Translations under genes and position numbers: made by a program
From: Erwinia sp. JUb26
GTDB lineage: Bacteria > Pseudomonadota > Gammaproteobacteria > Enterobacterales > Enterobacteriaceae
Direction of reading: 5' to 3'
Length of the DNA stretch: 64,000 nucleotides
Assembly (NCBI RefSeq): GCF_003751505.1
Contig: NZ_RJVB01000004.1
Location: forward strand, 248,001 to 312,000
Notes under the pieces: model-generated
What the model was told of the DNA's origin: nothing
Databases searched by the model: none
Seen by the model: only the letters and a program-made list of their open reading frames with translations
In this document: piece by piece, positions 62,773-64,000 of the stretch
Numbering within the stretch: the stretch's first letter is position 1
Layout of the letters: every line of letters starts with the position of its first letter

Positions 62773-63718
62773 ATCCCTGCTCGAACTAAACGAAGTCCAC
62801 GTGAACTTCCCGGCCAAAACCAACTGGCGGGGGAAAGTTACCGAGCGCGTTCATGCGCTTAACGGTCTGGACATGGTGGTGAATCGCGGCGAAACGTTGG
62901 GCATCGTTGGCGAATCCGGCTGTGGGAAAAGTACCCTGGCGAAGCTGCTGATGGGAATGCTGAAACCCACTTCGGGAAAACTGGAGTTGGCCCGATCGCC
63001 AAACTCGTGGCTGGGCCGGGGTATGCAGATGGTGTTTCAGGACCCGCTCTCCTCACTCGACCCGCGCCTGCCCGTATGGCGGATCATCACTGAGCCTGTG
63101 TGGATACAGTCGCGTACCGATGAAAAGGCCCGGCGTGAGCTTGCCGAATCGCTGGCGGCAAAGGTCGGTATTCGGCCGGAGTATCTTGACCGTCCTCCCC
63201 ACGCATTTTCCGGCGGGCAGCGTCAGCGCATCGCCATTGCCCGCGCGCTTTCCGGGCAGCCGGATATTATGGTGCTGGATGAACCCACTTCGGCACTTGA
63301 TATTTCCGTGCAGGCGCAAATCCTTAATCTGCTGGTGTCTCTGCAAAAGCAGCAAAACCTCACCTACGTGCTGATTTCCCACAACGTGTCGGTGGTGCGG
63401 CATATGAGCGACCGCGTGGCGGTGATGTATCTGGGGCAAATCGTCGAGATTGGTGAGACGCGCCAGGTGCTGGATGCACCGCAGCATCCGTATACGCGAC
63501 TGCTGATGGAGTCGGTTCCGCGCATCGGCGCACCGCTGGATGGCGCGCCGAGCAATACGGAACTGCCGGGAAATCGTCAGTTACCTGCGGGCTGTTATTT
63601 CCGCGAGCGCTGCCCTTACGCGACAGCTCGGTGCAATGAGGTGCAGCCGCTACGAAAGTTGGCTAACGGTCATTCCGTAAGGTGCTGGCAGGCGGTGGAG
63701 TCGATATCGGTTCAGTGA
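62765..63718 (+). CDS. ddpF: D-Ala-D-Ala ABC transporter ATP-binding protein
   Basis: Second ATPase, 317 residues (E. coli DdpF 308). Walker A GESGCGKSTLAKLL, signature FSGGQRQRIAIARAL and Walker B IMVLDEPTSALD are intact, and a C-terminal cysteine region (YFRERCPYATARC) matches that of DdpD. It starts inside the end of ddpD and closes the ddp operon, which is followed by a hairpin terminator. Forms the nucleotide-binding heterodimer with DdpD. Confidence 0.94.
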   Translation: MSESLLELNEVHVNFPAKTNWRGKVTERVHALNGLDMVVNRGETLGIVGESGCGKSTLAKLLMGMLKPTSGKLELARSPNSWLGRGMQMVFQDPLSSLDPRLPVWRIITEPVWIQSRTDEKARRELAESLAAKVGIRPEYLDRPPHAFSGGQRQRIAIARALSGQPDIMVLDEPTSALDISVQAQILNLLVSLQKQQNLTYVLISHNVSVVRHMSDRVAVMYLGQIVEIGETRQVLDAPQHPYTRLLMESVPRIGAPLDGAPSNTELPGNRQLPAGCYFRERCPYATARCNEVQPLRKLANGHSVRCWQAVESISVQ

Positions 63719-63730
63719 ATCTGAATACCT

Positions 63731-63754
63731 TCCCCGGGATATTTCACCCGGGGA
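63731..63754 (+). terminator. Hairpin terminator after ddpF
   Basis: Perfect stem TCCCCGGG/CCCGGGGA with an 8-base AT loop lies 13 bp after ddpF. The following bases are only slightly T-rich. It marks the operon end. Confidence 0.6.
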
Positions 63755-63781
63755 GTATAACCCCGGCACCGCACTATTCCC

Positions 63782-63970
63782 TTATTCCATTGTTCTATAA
63801 GCGTAAAAAATATTCATACTGATCAAAATAGTTACAACATACAGTATGGGCTTTAAATAAAACACGCATTCCTCTGAAGCTAGAAAGCTCAACATTAAGA
63901 TCGGCAAAATATGCACACGCTTAGCAGAAAAAAAAACACTTTCAAAAGCATTTAGCGGGGAACGTCTCAT
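63782..63970 (-). CDS. Hypothetical small hydrophobic protein (doubtful)
   Basis: A 62-residue open frame in an AT-rich stretch at the window end. It has a hydrophobic C-terminal half (ILPILMLSFLAS, YVVTILISMNIF) with possibly two membrane segments. The ribosome-site AGGG directly abuts the ATG, a poor spacing. I recognise no family. It may be a small membrane protein, a fragment of a gene beyond the window or chance. Confidence 0.25.
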   Translation of the reverse strand: MRRSPLNAFESVFFSAKRVHILPILMLSFLASEECVFYLKPILYVVTILISMNIFYAYRTME

Positions 63971-64000
63971 CCCTGTGACGGCTAACTATGCGTTATCAAT

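Overview
This 64-kb window reads as ordinary chromosomal DNA of a member of the Enterobacterales, most probably family Erwiniaceae (Erwinia/Pantoea-like) or a close relative. The main clues are an enterobacterial betT–betIBA choline locus, a complete ddpXABCDF operon, ycaP, grxB, a globin-coupled DosC-type cyclase, an Exc2-family lipoprotein and a Pla/OmpT-type omptin. Most of the window is moderately GC-rich and densely packed with short translationally coupled operons. I saw no rRNA, tRNA, CRISPR array or intact insertion sequence. The genus is an inference.

Layout. 0–7.4 kb: a divergent hydantoinase/oxoprolinase locus (hyuAB plus a Dpp-type binding protein, with two Dpp-type permeases on the other strand, the second cut by the window start). 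7.5–10.7 kb: an omptin surface protease, an 865-bp AT-rich gap and a DosC-like oxygen-sensing diguanylate cyclase. 10.7–16.7 kb: betA-betB-betI facing betT around a perfect BetI-type palindrome. 16.7–22.8 kb: a six-gene operon behind a TPP riboswitch that couples LuxE/LuxC-type carboxylate-reduction enzymes to an NMT1/THI5-type ABC importer and a short-chain dehydrogenase; this is the best candidate for an undescribed system. 23.1–25.4 kb: a TbpB-like lipoprotein with its Slam (type XI secretion) translocator. 25.5–27.4 kb: an AbiE toxin–antitoxin pair behind two copies of a dyad operator. 27.4–31 kb: ycaP, grxB, an EamA exporter and a LysE exporter, with a structured GC-rich intergenic element.

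31–38 kb: an operon of FAD monooxygenase, two carboxymuconolactone-decarboxylase/AhpD-fold proteins and a four-gene amino-acid-type ABC importer, beside a LysR regulator. 38–41 kb: an HPP membrane protein, an Exc2 lipoprotein and a Zur-type palindrome in front of a COG0523 GTPase. 41.1–42.9 kb: an AT-rich island with an antitoxin remnant, an unknown 230-residue protein, a 61-residue membrane protein and an orphan Hcp. 42.9–49.1 kb: TetR/MFS and MocR/EamA regulator–transporter pairs and a YjcE-type antiporter. 49.3–56.4 kb: a GNAT, a full oligopeptide-type ABC importer with a fused double ATPase, and an NtaA/SnaA-type flavin monooxygenase. 56.5–63.7 kb: an RpiR regulator and ddpXABCDF behind NtrC-like and sigma-54-like sites.

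The common theme is nutrient scavenging. Five ABC import loci are each coupled to enzymes that could process the cargo: hydantoins or oxoproline, a thiamin-related compound, an amino-acid-like substrate oxidised by an FAD enzyme, a peptide-like substrate oxidised by an FMN enzyme, and D-Ala-D-Ala. Around them lie osmoprotection, surface and secretion functions and a defence/stability module.
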